Assembly: GCA_944325355.1 (NCBI GenBank)
Contig: CALUZS010000013.1
Location: 1 to 64,000 of the forward strand
Origin: an uncultured Parabacteroides sp.
GTDB taxonomy: Bacteria > Bacteroidota > Bacteroidia > Bacteroidales > Tannerellaceae
Reading direction: 5' to 3'
Length of the DNA: 64,000 nt
Shown one piece after another: positions 63,523-64,000 of the stretch. The position numbers and the translations under genes are program-made. Numbering within the stretch: position 1 is the stretch's first letter; each line of letters begins with the position of its first letter. The notes under the pieces were generated by a model, which saw only the letters and a list, made by a program, of their open reading frames with translations, did no database searches and was not told where the DNA came from.

Positions 63523-64000
63523 ATGGAAAACAGATTTCTCGGACTCATTGAACATAGCCTGAAAGAACATTGGGAGCTTCCGGCATTAACCAACTACAAC
63601 GGCACGACCCTTTATTATAAGGATTTGGCAAAAAAAATTGCCGAATACCATATAATATTGGAATATGCCGGGATAAAGAAAGGAGAAAAGGTGGCCATTC
63701 TTGGACGCAATTGCTCCAATTGGGTCATTGCTTTCTTCGGGACATTGAGTTACGGGGCTGTTGCAGTTCCTATCCTGCATGAATTTAAACCAGACAATGT
63801 TCACCACATCGTCAACCACTCTGAAGCAAAAATACTGATTGCAGCATCCAGCAACTGGGAAAACTTGAATGAAGAGATGATGCCTGAACTCCGCCTGATT
63901 ATGTTGCTCGATGATTTTTCCATCCAATACAGCAAAGACAAAGAGATGTTCCAGATACGGGAGCACATCGGAGACTATTTTGAAAAAAAATACCCGGAAC
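63523..64000 (+). CDS. AMP-binding acyl-CoA ligase, 5' end only
   Basis: The first 159 codons are present and the gene continues beyond the window. Motifs match long-chain acyl-CoA synthetases: LTNYNGTTLYYKDLAKKI, GIKKGEKVAILGRNCSNWVIAFFGTLSYGAVAVPIL, and HHIVNHSEAKILIA. It would activate fatty acids to acyl-CoA via acyl-AMP. Starts 14 bases after the YhcH-like gene, so probably cotranscribed. Confidence 0.85.
   Translation, partial: MENRFLGLIEHSLKEHWELPALTNYNGTTLYYKDLAKKIAEYHIILEYAGIKKGEKVAILGRNCSNWVIAFFGTLSYGAVAVPILHEFKPDNVHHIVNHSEAKILIAASSNWENLNEEMMPELRLIMLLDDFSIQYSKDKEMFQIREHIGDYFEKKYPE

Noticed and set aside
1-64000. The word TTCCGG/CCGGAA recurs many times across the window
   Set aside because: It follows from preferred codons (CCG, GGA, CGG, ATT, TTC) in genes and appears in all frames and both strands without fixed spacing, so it is not taken as a regulatory motif.
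1-64000. CRISPR arrays, transposase genes or prophage blocks
   Set aside because: None seen: no regularly spaced repeats, no transposase or integrase motif, and no phage structural gene.

Overview
This 64 kb window is chromosomal DNA from a member of the Bacteroidota, most likely the order Bacteroidales. The evidence is concordant: many genes carry an upstream TAnnTTTG element, the -7 box typical of this phylum; there is a fused lpxC-fabZ gene, a type B (cysteine-free) ribosomal protein L31, an archaeal-type prolyl-tRNA synthetase, and several families largely confined to Bacteroidales (DUF4827, DUF3256, DUF4494, the PF14905 outer-membrane beta-barrel family). The tmRNA tag reads GENNYALAA, which fits the Porphyromonadaceae/Tannerellaceae/Barnesiellaceae side of the order, but I cannot name a genus. 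No insertion sequence, phage, CRISPR array or rRNA operon is visible; gene density is high and most operons end in clear hairpins.

Layout. 1-2.9 kb: 5' end of a TonB-receptor-like gene with an inverted repeat upstream, tRNA-Ser(TGA), an exported thioredoxin, and a GH16 glycosidase whose signal peptide is out of frame. 2.9-9.1 kb: glmM, a DUF4827 lipoprotein, an NrnA-type DHH phosphoesterase, a short ComEC-like protein, rpe, a small ORF and an ECF sigma factor. 9.3-13.4 kb: truA, an EamA permease, DUF3256 and an M23 peptidase. 13.5-20.5 kb: lipocalin-like lipoprotein, GH43-like lipoprotein, EEP-family hydrolase, beta-helix lipoprotein, pepD, and a small membrane protein upstream of an OmpH/Skp chaperone. 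20.8-28.7 kb: an accessory sugar-processing region on the minus strand (sugar porter, Tat-type DUF4434 lipoprotein, exported flavoprotein, basic-secretory-protein-like metalloprotease, second DUF4434 protein, CE1-like esterase). 28.8-35.3 kb: proS, tmRNA, GH43 arabinanase-like enzyme, an alpha/beta hydrolase, miaA and a pRiA4b ORF-3-like acidic protein. 35.4-41.9 kb: purM-prfA-pyrF-lpxD-lpxC/fabZ-lpxA, a housekeeping and lipid A operon. 42-48.3 kb: glucosaminidase with LysM repeats, cdd, an outer-membrane protein, then a family-10-like glycosidase, AmpG-like permease and omega-amidase. 48.4-64 kb: phosphohexomutase, CoA-disulfide reductase-rhodanese, DHOD-like protein, YggS, DUF4494, a large AsmA protein, rfbB/rfbC, rpmE, fba, nhaA, a YhcH protein and the 5' end of an acyl-CoA ligase.

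How they work together. Lipid A initiation (lpxA, lpxC, lpxD), UDP-GlcNAc supply (glmM) and dTDP-sugar synthesis (rfbB, rfbC) serve the cell envelope; AsmA, OmpH, the M23 peptidase and the glucosaminidase are envelope-maintenance proteins. Scattered GH16, GH43, esterase and family-10-like enzymes point to polysaccharide use. The least explained part is 20.8-28.7 kb, where an exported flavoprotein is linked to two DUF4434 TIM-barrel proteins and a sugar transporter with no SusC/SusD pair in sight; I regard it as the best candidate for an undescribed pathway. Functions assigned to DUF families are unknown and are labelled so.
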